Shown: positions 27,866 through 36,617 of the stretch, piece after piece
Position numbering within the stretch: the first letter of the stretch is position 1
How the letters are laid out: every line of letters begins with the position of its first letter
Assembly (NCBI GenBank): GCA_002392655.1
Contig: DGHK01000039.1
Span: forward strand, 1 to 64,000
Source: Lachnospiraceae bacterium UBA3850
GTDB taxonomy: Bacteria > Bacillota > Clostridia > Lachnospirales > Lachnospiraceae
DNA: 64,000 bases
Reading direction: 5' to 3'
Program-made: the position numbers and the translations under genes
The notes under the pieces: generated by a model
Seen by the model: only the letters and a program-made list of their open reading frames with translations
Database searches by the model: none
Told to the model about the DNA's origin: nothing

Positions 27866-29110
27866 ATGAATATTGTTGTCAGCAGAAAAAGTATTGTTGG
27901 ATATGATAATAACTATGATAAGTTTTATGTAAGAAAGAACTCCAGTTTGTTTTTTGGAGTTTCTTTTGCTGTGTTTTTAGTTGTTATGATACTTAGGACA
28001 TCTTTTTTCTCTCATATGTTTGGTCTTGATAGGGAGATTGTTTATAAGCTGCTTATGCTTGGATGCATCTGTATGCTTATGCTCAAGGAGTATATAGTAG
28101 AGAAGCACTATTTTGTGCTTGTCATTCAACTATGTGTCATTATGGCTTTAGTATTGTTGGTAAAAAAGGTAGATTCTTTTACTGCTGCGACGAGCCTGTT
28201 TTTTTTGTATTCCTGCAGGAATGAGGATTTTGAGTATATAGCCAAGATTGCACTTGCCGTAACTACGGTTCTTTTGGGGCTGGTTATAGTCTCCAGTCTG
28301 ATAGGTATAATCCCTAATTATGAATTTGATTTGGATACCGAAAGACCCAGATATTTCCTGGGCTTTGGATATGCTCTTTTTGCACCTGCATATCTGTTCA
28401 ATGTAGTTGCGCTTGTGTTTTATCTGAAGAAAGATAAAGTAAATATGATCATAATTCTGATGGAATTTCTTGCGTGCTACTATATATATAAAAAGACTGA
28501 TTCCAGACTTTCGTTTGGCTTCACCATACTTCTTATACTTGCATCTCTGGCAGTAAAGATTCCTTTTAGAAAGTTCAAGAAGCATATACGCTATATCTAC
28601 AATCCGTTTAAAGCACTTGTTACTATGGGAATAACGCTGACATTTGTTATTTGTGCATTTGTGAGTATAGCGATAACAGTAAAGTATGATAGCTCAAATG
28701 AGTTACATGCCAAAATAAACAGTATATTTGCACAGAGACTTTATTTTGGTCAGAAATCATATCAGGAATATGGAATAAAACCGTTTGGTCAGAGAATAAA
28801 CTGGGTCGGAAATGGACTTGATTCAGAGGGTAATCCTGAAGAAGGAGATTATCTGTATGTGGATAATCTGTATCTCCAGTTTTTGCAGAGATTCGGCTAT
28901 GTTGTTTTCTGTATAATCATGTTGCTTCTTTCATATTCGATGTACAGGATGGTCAAAGAAAAAGCGTGGATAATGATCATTATTATGATACTTATTGCCG
29001 GGCATGCCATGCTGGATGATCTGGTACTTCATCTATGGTATAACACATTTTGGCTGGCGCTGATTCCGTATTTTGTTCATGACAGTATAAAGATAAAAAA
29101 GAAACAGTAA
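27866..29110 (+). CDS. wzy: Wzy-like polysaccharide polymerase (membrane protein)
   Basis: Highly hydrophobic 414-residue protein with about 10-11 predicted membrane segments. A large hydrophilic loop at about 270-335 ends in DYLYVDNLYLQFLQRFG. This topology and the loop motif resemble O-antigen/capsule polymerases, which are poorly conserved in sequence. It starts 10 bp after the nucleotidyltransferase fusion. With the flippase at 40431, the initiating transferase at 36618 and the co-polymerase at 18432 it completes a Wzx/Wzy-type pathway. The assignment is by topology and context. Confidence 0.7.
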   Translation: MNIVVSRKSIVGYDNNYDKFYVRKNSSLFFGVSFAVFLVVMILRTSFFSHMFGLDREIVYKLLMLGCICMLMLKEYIVEKHYFVLVIQLCVIMALVLLVKKVDSFTAATSLFFLYSCRNEDFEYIAKIALAVTTVLLGLVIVSSLIGIIPNYEFDLDTERPRYFLGFGYALFAPAYLFNVVALVFYLKKDKVNMIIILMEFLACYYIYKKTDSRLSFGFTILLILASLAVKIPFRKFKKHIRYIYNPFKALVTMGITLTFVICAFVSIAITVKYDSSNELHAKINSIFAQRLYFGQKSYQEYGIKPFGQRINWVGNGLDSEGNPEEGDYLYVDNLYLQFLQRFGYVVFCIIMLLLSYSMYRMVKEKAWIMIIIMILIAGHAMLDDLVLHLWYNTFWLALIPYFVHDSIKIKKKQ

Positions 29111-29120
29111 GAGAGAGGCT

Positions 29121-30134
29121 ATGGAAAAGGATAGGATAAAATGGATTGATATCGCTAAGGGAATAACCATAATTTTGGTTATTATCGGACATACTGTTAG
29201 AACAGGTGGGCTTGCATGTTCGATTATCAGAGGCGTGATATTCTCGTTTCATATGCCGCTCTTTTTTATGCTCAGCTGCTATACCTACAGATGCTCTTCT
29301 GACATAAGCGAATTTATAAGAAAAGTAAAAAGAGCAGCCTTTCATTTGCTTATTCCTGCGGGATTTGTTTTTGCAGTTCATATAGCAAATGATCTGATAA
29401 ACAGCTTTGATCTGATTTCTGATCTTGGCTATTGGAAAACACAGTTTTATACTCTTGTTTTTTCAAGTGGAATGCAGACAAGCTTCGCGGGTTTTGATGT
29501 TCCTGCAATGGGGATGGCTTGGTTTTTCATAGCACTTTTTATCGGAAGATCACTTTATGATTATATTCATCTCATTCTTGAAAAGGATAATCTGATACTG
29601 ATTGCATGTATGATACTATCCTGTGTCGGAGTGTGCTTTGGATATGCTATATGGCTTCCGTTTTCGCTGGATATCGTTCTTGCGATTATGCCGCTTTTCT
29701 ATCTGGGTGAAAAAATGAGAGAAGAGAAATATACTCAGAGTGTTATAAAGGCGTTTGTTATCTGGATAGTTCTTCTTCTGATCACTTCCCCTGATTTTAG
29801 GGAATGGTCATATCTGGAACTAGCTGTCAGGAGATATCCACTATATCCAATCTGTTTTATTGCAGCCGTTTTCGGAACATATTTTGTATGTAATATAAGT
29901 AAGCATATAGTAAAAATAGGAAAAATAGTAAGCCCGCTTTTATTCATAGGAAAATATTCCCTGTTTTTATTTGTAATACATGCCATAGATTTTTATCCTA
30001 TATTCAGCGATATATGGCGTAGATCCGATTCGGAACTTATAAACTGCGTGTTCAGAGTTTGTTTCGATTTGGTAGTATTCTTTATATTTATGATGTGTAA
30101 ACTGGGGCTGAAAAAAGCAGTTAAAAAGAATTGA
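29121..30134 (+). CDS. Membrane acyltransferase family 3 (tandem copy 1)
   Basis: It starts with KWIDIAKGITIILVIIGHT, the usual first helix of family-3 acyltransferases, with the catalytic His at its end. About ten hydrophobic segments follow and FSFHMPLFFMLSC is also typical. Such enzymes add acetyl or similar groups to sugars of surface glycans. Length 337 is normal. It is followed 4 bp later by a second acyltransferase that shares the N-terminal motifs, suggesting duplication. Confidence 0.9.
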   Translation: MEKDRIKWIDIAKGITIILVIIGHTVRTGGLACSIIRGVIFSFHMPLFFMLSCYTYRCSSDISEFIRKVKRAAFHLLIPAGFVFAVHIANDLINSFDLISDLGYWKTQFYTLVFSSGMQTSFAGFDVPAMGMAWFFIALFIGRSLYDYIHLILEKDNLILIACMILSCVGVCFGYAIWLPFSLDIVLAIMPLFYLGEKMREEKYTQSVIKAFVIWIVLLLITSPDFREWSYLELAVRRYPLYPICFIAAVFGTYFVCNISKHIVKIGKIVSPLLFIGKYSLFLFVIHAIDFYPIFSDIWRRSDSELINCVFRVCFDLVVFFIFMMCKLGLKKAVKKN

Positions 30135-30138
30135 TCAT

Positions 30139-31185
30139 ATGGAAAAAAAAGTGAGTGATAACCGATATAGATTTATAGATGTTGCACGCGGCATATCCAT
30201 AATATGTATAATACTGGGACATCTCGGAAACAGTCAGATAAACAGATTTGTTTTTACATTTCATGTTCCGATATTCTTTCTGATAACCGGTTATTTTATC
30301 AATAAAAAAACAAGTATTCGTGAATTTATACATAAGAGATTTCGTACTCTGATCATTCCATATATTATTTCGTGTATATGCGTGATCATATCGGCAGTTA
30401 TTATAAATATGCTGATAAATGATGGCAGTGACAATAAGACTGTTCTCCTCAGATGGGTAAAAGCATCTATGTACGGAGCCGGAGATAATTATGAAACGCC
30501 TTTTATTATATACGGGATAGGAGCCACCTGGTTTCTTCTTGCAACATTCTGGGGATCAATCGTTATGAGATGCTCACTTGAGGCGGGGCCTTATGTCCGG
30601 ATGAGCATAATCGCTGCATACTTTATATTGGGTGCTGTTACAACAAGGATATGCTGGTTTCCTCTGAGTATTCAGGCGGGTGGTACTGCAGCTTTTTATA
30701 TGTATATCGGGTATCTGTCCAGAGACCTGTTTAAAAACTTAAGCAAGATAAGAAATGAGATAAAAGCCGTTATGCTCATCATCTGCATGTGGCTTTGGAT
30801 AGGTTTTATAAGAGATTTTCAGAGCTTCTGGCTGGTTCATAATAACTATGGACGTGGAGTTAATGACATAATAAACAGCATTGCTGCTTCAGCGTGTGTT
30901 ATATTTATATGCTATGTGATAAGTGCTGTAAGCTTTAAGGGGATATCCAAAATCATGGATGGTGTGGCTTATCTGGGAAGATACAGCCTAATAGTTTTAT
31001 GTCTGCATATCATTGAGCTGGATACATTTCCGTGGTTCAGAATCGCAACTCACTTGTTTGGTGAAGTAACGGAGACGGAGTATCTGTACATACGTATAGC
31101 TTTTAAGCTTGTTTTTGTGATCGTGGGAACGGTTATTATATCGAAAATATCTGTTTTAAGAAGAGCATTTGGATATAAAAAATAA
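30139..31185 (+). CDS. Membrane acyltransferase family 3 (tandem copy 2)
   Basis: The N-terminus RFIDVARGISIICIILGHLG and FTFHVPIFFLITGYF match family-3 acyltransferases; the catalytic His is present. Length is 348 residues with about ten membrane segments. It lies directly behind a related gene; the two share the first 70 residues best. It is likely an O-acetylase for a different position or sugar than its neighbour. The substrate is unknown. Confidence 0.9.
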   Translation: MEKKVSDNRYRFIDVARGISIICIILGHLGNSQINRFVFTFHVPIFFLITGYFINKKTSIREFIHKRFRTLIIPYIISCICVIISAVIINMLINDGSDNKTVLLRWVKASMYGAGDNYETPFIIYGIGATWFLLATFWGSIVMRCSLEAGPYVRMSIIAAYFILGAVTTRICWFPLSIQAGGTAAFYMYIGYLSRDLFKNLSKIRNEIKAVMLIICMWLWIGFIRDFQSFWLVHNNYGRGVNDIINSIAASACVIFICYVISAVSFKGISKIMDGVAYLGRYSLIVLCLHIIELDTFPWFRIATHLFGEVTETEYLYIRIAFKLVFVIVGTVIISKISVLRRAFGYKK

Positions 31186-31209
31186 ATCTATTGCCGGTGT
31201 GAGGGAGAG

Positions 31210-33777
31210 ATGAAGAATCAGTCTTCAAAAAAGCTAAATAACAGTCTGTTTATTCTGTCAACAAGTGTATTGTTGTTTGCCTTTTTAATGTTGTTTTTAA
31301 AACTGAATAACTTTGCTCCTTTCGGGGGTAAAACACTTGCTATTCATGATGCAAATATACAGTATCTTGATTTTTTTTCTTACCTGAAGGATGTTTTTTC
31401 GGGTAAGAACAGCGTGAGATACAGTTTTACTATCGGAATGGGACAGTCAGGTGTTGGTGTACTTGCTTATTATCTGATGTCTCCGTTCAATCTGCTTTTA
31501 TTCTTCTTTGATAAGAGCAGTATAAATTCCTTTTTTGATATTTCTGTCATATGTAAGATAACGATGTGTTATCTGACTATGTCTGTATTTCTTATCAAAC
31601 GATTCAGAAATGAGCTTCGCAGGGTTTATGTAGTGATCCTGGGGCTTTCCTATGCGTTGATGCAGTACAACATATCTCAGGCCGGCAATCTGATGTGGCT
31701 TGATGGTGTATATATGCTGCCTCTTATCATGCTCGGAATTTACTATCTGATAAATAAGAAGAACTATATAATTCTGCCGGTAGCTGTAGCACTATCTATC
31801 ATTTTCTCCTGGTATACTGCAGGTATGAATTGTCTGTTCTCTATGTTCTATTTCCTCTTTGAATTATGTCTGTATAACATAGATGAAAAGAAAAATAAGT
31901 TCTTTGAAAACATTAAGGTATGTATCAGCTATGGTATAAATATGCTTATAGGAGTTCTGATCAGTTGTTTTATCTTTTATCCGAATCTAATTGCACTTGG
32001 TGGCGGAAAGGGCTCCGGACTAGACTGGAATGATTTGAATCTTTCATTCAAGGGGAATCCTTTAAAAATAGTTTATCAGTATTCTATAGGAGCAGTAACT
32101 TCTGCTCCGGATGAGACAGTATTGTTTGCCGGTGCATTTGTTTTGATAGGTGTATGTGCTCTGATATATACTGAAAAGAATAAACTGAGAAGAGTAGTTG
32201 AAGTGGGAATGCTTTCATTTGTCATACTTTGCTTCTTCTGGCAGCCGCTTTTTATGCTGTTTTCACTTCTTAAAAGACCTGATTCATATTGGAGCAGATA
32301 TGCATATCTGGGTGTGTTTATTCTTGTCTTTCTTGCTGGAGATTATTTCAGAAAAAATGAGATTGATTCAAAAGTCATATTCAGAATTGTCATAGCGTAC
32401 TCGCTTATTATGTTTATTATTCAGTTCGCCGGAAAACCGGGCGATATAGATAACATATATTTAACCGTGATATTTGCATTTCTTATATATGTATCTATCA
32501 GGGTGCTGGCAAGATATGAAAATAAAAATAAGAGGTTATACAGGGGACTGTGCATAATACTTACACTGGTTTCATTTACTGAATTGATGTGGAATGCAAA
32601 GCTTATTTCAGATGTTTACTGTCGTGATGATGTAGAGCAGTATAAGAATTATTATAGTCAGAATAAGTCTCAGATCGACTCGATAAAAGATGCGGATCCA
32701 TCACTATATAGAATTACTCAGAATTCAACCAGAGTAATGAAGGATGACAACATAACTTCTTATTTTGATGAAGATATGGGAATTGGATATATGGGAATCG
32801 CTTCATATACATCAGCTCCCGAAAATGAATATCTGACACTTATGAATAATCTGGGGTACAGAGAGGAAGCGGGATGCGTTACCGTAGTTGACTATTCTGT
32901 TACTCCTGCTGATTCACTTCTGGGAGTAAAGTATGTTCTGTCCAAATATGATATCCCGGGACATGAGGCGCTAAGCAAAGAAGAAGGACAGAAGGGTATA
33001 TATAAAAATCCTTATGCACTTCCTTTTGGAATAGTATATAATGATACGTCAGATGATAAGAGTGAGTCTGTTCAAAATCCATTTGAATATACCAACAGCC
33101 TGTACCGAGAGCTTTCAGGGGAAAACACGGATGTTTATAAGCCTTTGGAATATGAGGTCGCGGATTCATCTAAATCAAGTATAGTTTATAAAGTAAGTAA
33201 CCTTCCAGAGACGGCCGTGGTATATCTCAATATGCCATGGGAATCGGAGATGGAAGCAACTGTAAATCTGAATAATAAAATAACACAGGGATATGCTAAA
33301 TGGCTGTCGCCAAGTGTGGTATATGTTCCTCATGACACAGCTGAAGCTGAGATCAGGATAAGCGGAGAGGATCTTACACATTTCAGTGATGTTCAGCTAT
33401 ATTATATGGATACAGAAGAGTTTGGAGACCTGACAGAGAGACTCAAACAGTCAAATGAAAATGTAACAATGGATGCTTTTCAGAATGGACTTATTGAATG
33501 TTCGGTTTATTCAGAGCAAGACGGAAATGAACTCTATATTCCGGTAATAGCCAGTAAAGGCTGGCAGGCTGAGGTAAATGGAAAAAGTGTTGAGATAAAG
33601 AAGTTTGCTTCTTCAATGATGTCAATCCCTTTGGATAAGGGTGATAATAAAATAGTAATAAAGTATAGTATGCCCGGTGAAAAGGCCGGAGTACTGCTTA
33701 GCTGTGTCGGTATATTTTTACTTGTTATTTCAAATCTGTATTTTGGATTTAGGAGGAGAAAGGAATGCTCTCAGTAA
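31210..33777 (+). CDS. YfhO-family membrane glycosyltransferase
   Basis: The 855-residue protein has an N-terminal membrane half with 12 or more segments and an extracellular C-terminal half ending in a last helix and RRRKE anchor. The first outer loop (LAIHDANIQYLDFFSYL) and IGMGQSG match YfhO proteins. In Bacillus and Listeria, YfhO-type GT-C proteins transfer a lipid-linked sugar made by a CsbB-like GT2 onto teichoic or lipoteichoic acid. Here such a GT2 overlaps its 3' end by 13 bp, which supports the same pairing. The acceptor in this organism is unknown. Confidence 0.9.
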   Translation: MKNQSSKKLNNSLFILSTSVLLFAFLMLFLKLNNFAPFGGKTLAIHDANIQYLDFFSYLKDVFSGKNSVRYSFTIGMGQSGVGVLAYYLMSPFNLLLFFFDKSSINSFFDISVICKITMCYLTMSVFLIKRFRNELRRVYVVILGLSYALMQYNISQAGNLMWLDGVYMLPLIMLGIYYLINKKNYIILPVAVALSIIFSWYTAGMNCLFSMFYFLFELCLYNIDEKKNKFFENIKVCISYGINMLIGVLISCFIFYPNLIALGGGKGSGLDWNDLNLSFKGNPLKIVYQYSIGAVTSAPDETVLFAGAFVLIGVCALIYTEKNKLRRVVEVGMLSFVILCFFWQPLFMLFSLLKRPDSYWSRYAYLGVFILVFLAGDYFRKNEIDSKVIFRIVIAYSLIMFIIQFAGKPGDIDNIYLTVIFAFLIYVSIRVLARYENKNKRLYRGLCIILTLVSFTELMWNAKLISDVYCRDDVEQYKNYYSQNKSQIDSIKDADPSLYRITQNSTRVMKDDNITSYFDEDMGIGYMGIASYTSAPENEYLTLMNNLGYREEAGCVTVVDYSVTPADSLLGVKYVLSKYDIPGHEALSKEEGQKGIYKNPYALPFGIVYNDTSDDKSESVQNPFEYTNSLYRELSGENTDVYKPLEYEVADSSKSSIVYKVSNLPETAVVYLNMPWESEMEATVNLNNKITQGYAKWLSPSVVYVPHDTAEAEIRISGEDLTHFSDVQLYYMDTEEFGDLTERLKQSNENVTMDAFQNGLIECSVYSEQDGNELYIPVIASKGWQAEVNGKSVEIKKFASSMMSIPLDKGDNKIVIKYSMPGEKAGVLLSCVGIFLLVISNLYFGFRRRKECSQ

Positions 33778-34673
33778 TAATACCTGCTTATAATGAGGAT
33801 CAGATAATCAGGAAAACAGCAGATACGATTGCAGGTCTGTTAAGAAATGAAAAAATCGAATATGAGCTGATCTTTGTAAATGATGGTTCTTCTGATAATA
33901 CCTGGAAATGTATAACAGAGAGTCATGAACTGGATCCGAATGTAAGAGGTCTAAACTTTTCAAGAAATTTCGGTAAGGAGTCTGCGATGTTTGCAGGACT
34001 TGCAGAGGCAAAAGGAGAGTGTGCTGTAGTAATCGACTGTGATCTTCAGCATCCGCCGGAAAAAATAATAGAGATGTACAGACTCTGGGAAGAAGGATAT
34101 GAGATTGTAGAAGGCGTAAAGTCTGACAGAGGTAAAGAGAGTGGTCTTCATGCATTTGCTGCTAAGAGTTTTTACAAGATAATAAGTGAAGCGACTAAAA
34201 TTGATATGTCCAGAGCATCTGATTTCAAACTTGTCGACAGAAAAGCAATCAATGCACTTATAAATATGCATGAGAAAAATGCTTTCTTCAGAGCGCTTTC
34301 TTCATGGGTTGGTTTTAAGTCAACACAGATTGAATATGAAGTGCAGGATCGTGAAGCCGGTGAGTCAAAGTGGTCTACAAAATCTTTGATAAAGTATGCA
34401 ATAACAAACATATCATCATTTACAACAGCCCCGATGCAGCTCGTGACGATACTGGGTATAGTTATTTTTATTATATCGGTTATACTTACGATAATTACTA
34501 TTATCCAGAAGATAACGGGAACTGCACTGGGTGGATTCACGACAGTTATTATACTGGAATGTTTTATCGGAAGCGTTATTATGATGAGTCTTGGTATTAT
34601 TGGCTATTATGTTGCCAGAATCTATGATGAGATAAAGGGTCGACCACGATATATAATCTCAGATAAGCTCTGA
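33765..34673 (+). CDS. GT2 polyprenyl-phosphate glycosyltransferase (CsbB/GtrB-like)
   Basis: LSVIIPAYNEDQII, FVNDGSSDNTW and the metal-binding DCDLQHPPE identify a DPM1/CsbB-type GT2. EAGESKWSTKSLIKYA is the conserved membrane-proximal motif and two C-terminal helices follow (about 235-260, 265-290). It overlaps the YfhO gene, so both are probably translated together: this enzyme would make undecaprenyl-phosphate sugar and YfhO would use it outside. A GtcA-like flippase is not visible in the window. A similar pair occurs at 7903-11044. Confidence 0.9.
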   Translation: MLSVIIPAYNEDQIIRKTADTIAGLLRNEKIEYELIFVNDGSSDNTWKCITESHELDPNVRGLNFSRNFGKESAMFAGLAEAKGECAVVIDCDLQHPPEKIIEMYRLWEEGYEIVEGVKSDRGKESGLHAFAAKSFYKIISEATKIDMSRASDFKLVDRKAINALINMHEKNAFFRALSSWVGFKSTQIEYEVQDREAGESKWSTKSLIKYAITNISSFTTAPMQLVTILGIVIFIISVILTIITIIQKITGTALGGFTTVIILECFIGSVIMMSLGIIGYYVARIYDEIKGRPRYIISDKL

Positions 34674-34693
34674 TATACCGTATCTTGTAAAGA

Positions 34694-34722
34694 TTGTATG
34701 AGAAGGAAAGATTTGATATAAT
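34694..34722 (+). promoter_or_regulatory. Internal sigma-A promoter with extended -10
   Basis: TTGTAT (34694-34699), a 17-bp spacer and TATAAT (34717-34722) preceded by TG one base away (34714-34715), that is, an extended -10. It lies in a 98-bp gap after the YfhO/GT2 pair, one of the few sizeable gaps in the cluster. It should start a transcript near 34729 for the cytidylyltransferase, SDR and initiating transferase genes. Confidence 0.75.
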
Positions 34723-34771
34723 CTACTAATAGTGTTTTGTTTATTTTAGTTCAGACGGGAAGGTGGAAACA

Positions 34772-35488
34772 ATGACTACAGCGATAATCATTGCCGGTGG
34801 TTCCGGTTCAAGAATGGGACAGGATATTCCCAAGCAGTTTATTAATGTATATGATAAACCGGTCATAATATATACACTTGAAGGATTTCAGAAGCATCCT
34901 CAGATAGATGCGATTGAAGTTGTATGTATAGACGGCTGGCATGATGTACTTTGGGCTTATGCAAAGCAGTTTAATATAGATAAGCTGAAGTGGATTGTTT
35001 CAGGCGGAAGTACCGGACAGGAATCCATAAGAAATGGTGTATATAATCTGGAAGGCAAGGCAAATCCTGATGATATTATCATTATTCATGACGGAATAAG
35101 ACCTCTTGTTGAGGATATGGTTCTGACAGATGTTATAATCAAAGCTAAAAAATATGGAAATGCCGTTACATCACTCCCTTATAATGAGCAGATATTTGTT
35201 ATAGATGATGAGACGAGTACTACTAAATTCATTCCTCGTGAAACTCTTCGTCGTGTATCTACACCACAGGCATATAGGTTTGATCTTCTGGATGAGAAGT
35301 ATCATGAGGCATATGAAAAAGAGATAGGAATTTACGGATCACATTATACAAATACTATGATGGTTGAGCTTGGAGTCAGACTTTATTTTGCTGCCGGCTC
35401 TGATAAGAACATCAAGCTGACAACAAAGGATGATCTGGAGATGTTTAAGGCTTATCTGAAATCCGACAAGAATAATTGGTTGAAGTGA
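34772..35488 (+). CDS. IspD/TarI-family cytidylyltransferase
   Basis: CTP-dependent transferase with AIIIAGGSGSRMGQDIPKQF at the N-terminus, HDGIRPLVED in the middle, and RRVSTPQAYRFDLL. These features are shared by IspD and the ribitol-5-phosphate enzyme TarI. The glycan context and the adjacent SDR favour an alditol- or sugar-phosphate substrate over methylerythritol phosphate. Length from the ATG at 34772 is 238. The GTG at 34763 is rejected because AGGTGG lies correctly spaced for the ATG. The product would be a CDP-alditol donor for a LicD-type enzyme (inference). Confidence 0.83.
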   Translation: MTTAIIIAGGSGSRMGQDIPKQFINVYDKPVIIYTLEGFQKHPQIDAIEVVCIDGWHDVLWAYAKQFNIDKLKWIVSGGSTGQESIRNGVYNLEGKANPDDIIIIHDGIRPLVEDMVLTDVIIKAKKYGNAVTSLPYNEQIFVIDDETSTTKFIPRETLRRVSTPQAYRFDLLDEKYHEAYEKEIGIYGSHYTNTMMVELGVRLYFAAGSDKNIKLTTKDDLEMFKAYLKSDKNNWLK

Positions 35489-35498
35489 GGAATTGATA

Positions 35499-36563
35499 AT
35501 GAATTTCTACGATAACAGCAAGTATATGGAAGATGTAAAGTGTGTTGCTGATCTGCCTCTTCCATGGGATAAGCTGCAGGATAAGACTGTTATGCTTTCG
35601 GGGGCGACGGGACTTATAGGTAGTTTTTTGATCGATGTGATCATGGAAAAGAATGTTTCTGACAGTCTGAACTGTACAGTCTATGCACTTGGAAGAAGTG
35701 AGCAGAGGATAAGTTCAAGATTTGATAAATATATGGGAAATCCTCAGCTGGTATACGTAAAGTATGATGTAAATGATTCATTCACGAGAGATGACATCGG
35801 AGTGGTTGATTATATACTTCATCTTGCGTCCAATACACATCCTATGCAGTATTCAACTGATCCTATCGGAACGATTACAACCAACATAATCGGACTTAAA
35901 AATATGCTGGATTTTGCAGTGGATCATAATACTACTAGATTTGCTTTTGCTTCTTCATGCGAGATATATGGAGAAAACCGCGGAGATACGGAATTCTTTG
36001 ATGAAAATTATTCAGGATATATAAACTCAAATACTATGAGAGCAGGCTATCCTGAAAGTAAGAGATGCGGAGAGGCACTTTGCCAGGCATATAAGGCTCA
36101 GAAAAATCTCGAGGTTGTTGTTCCGAGACTTACAAGGACATATGGCCCGACAATGCTTCAAAGTGATTCTAAAGCAATAAGTCAGTTCATAAAAAAAGGT
36201 GTAGCCGGTGAAGATATAATACTGAAATCTGCCGGAACACAGTTTTATTCATATCAGTACGTTTCTGACTCCGTATCAGGACTACTTATGGTGCTTTTGT
36301 GCGGAGAAAACGGCGAGGCCTACAATATTGCAGAGGAAAGCTCTGATATAACACTAAAGGATCTGGCCGGGATAGTAGCCGGAATAAACGGTAAAGAGGT
36401 TGTTTTTGAGATACCGGATGCTGTTGAAGCAGCAGGCTACAGTACTGCAACAAAATCAAGACTTGACGGGCATAAGCTGCTTGGGATTGGCTGGAAGCCA
36501 AAATATGATATAAAGACCGGAATTGAAAGGACTGTTATGATCCTTCGTGAGATGGAACAGTAG
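35499..36563 (+). CDS. NAD-dependent SDR (epimerase/dehydratase or reductase)
   Basis: Extended SDR of 354 residues. The Rossmann motif is MLSGATGLIGSFL and the active-site Tyr-x3-Lys is YPESK. It resembles UDP-sugar decarboxylases/epimerases but starts with an additional 25-residue segment. It starts 11 bp behind the TarI-like cytidylyltransferase. In pneumococcal alditol-phosphate capsules a cytidylyltransferase and an NAD-dependent reductase act together to make CDP-alditols; the same could hold here, but the substrate cannot be read from sequence. The ATG at 35499 follows GTGAGG by 8 bp. Confidence 0.8.
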   Translation: MNFYDNSKYMEDVKCVADLPLPWDKLQDKTVMLSGATGLIGSFLIDVIMEKNVSDSLNCTVYALGRSEQRISSRFDKYMGNPQLVYVKYDVNDSFTRDDIGVVDYILHLASNTHPMQYSTDPIGTITTNIIGLKNMLDFAVDHNTTRFAFASSCEIYGENRGDTEFFDENYSGYINSNTMRAGYPESKRCGEALCQAYKAQKNLEVVVPRLTRTYGPTMLQSDSKAISQFIKKGVAGEDIILKSAGTQFYSYQYVSDSVSGLLMVLLCGENGEAYNIAEESSDITLKDLAGIVAGINGKEVVFEIPDAVEAAGYSTATKSRLDGHKLLGIGWKPKYDIKTGIERTVMILREMEQ

Positions 36564-36617
36564 TAGTCTTGGACGGCGTATATTCACTCATTTTATTAGG
36601 AGGATGCTGAGAGGATT

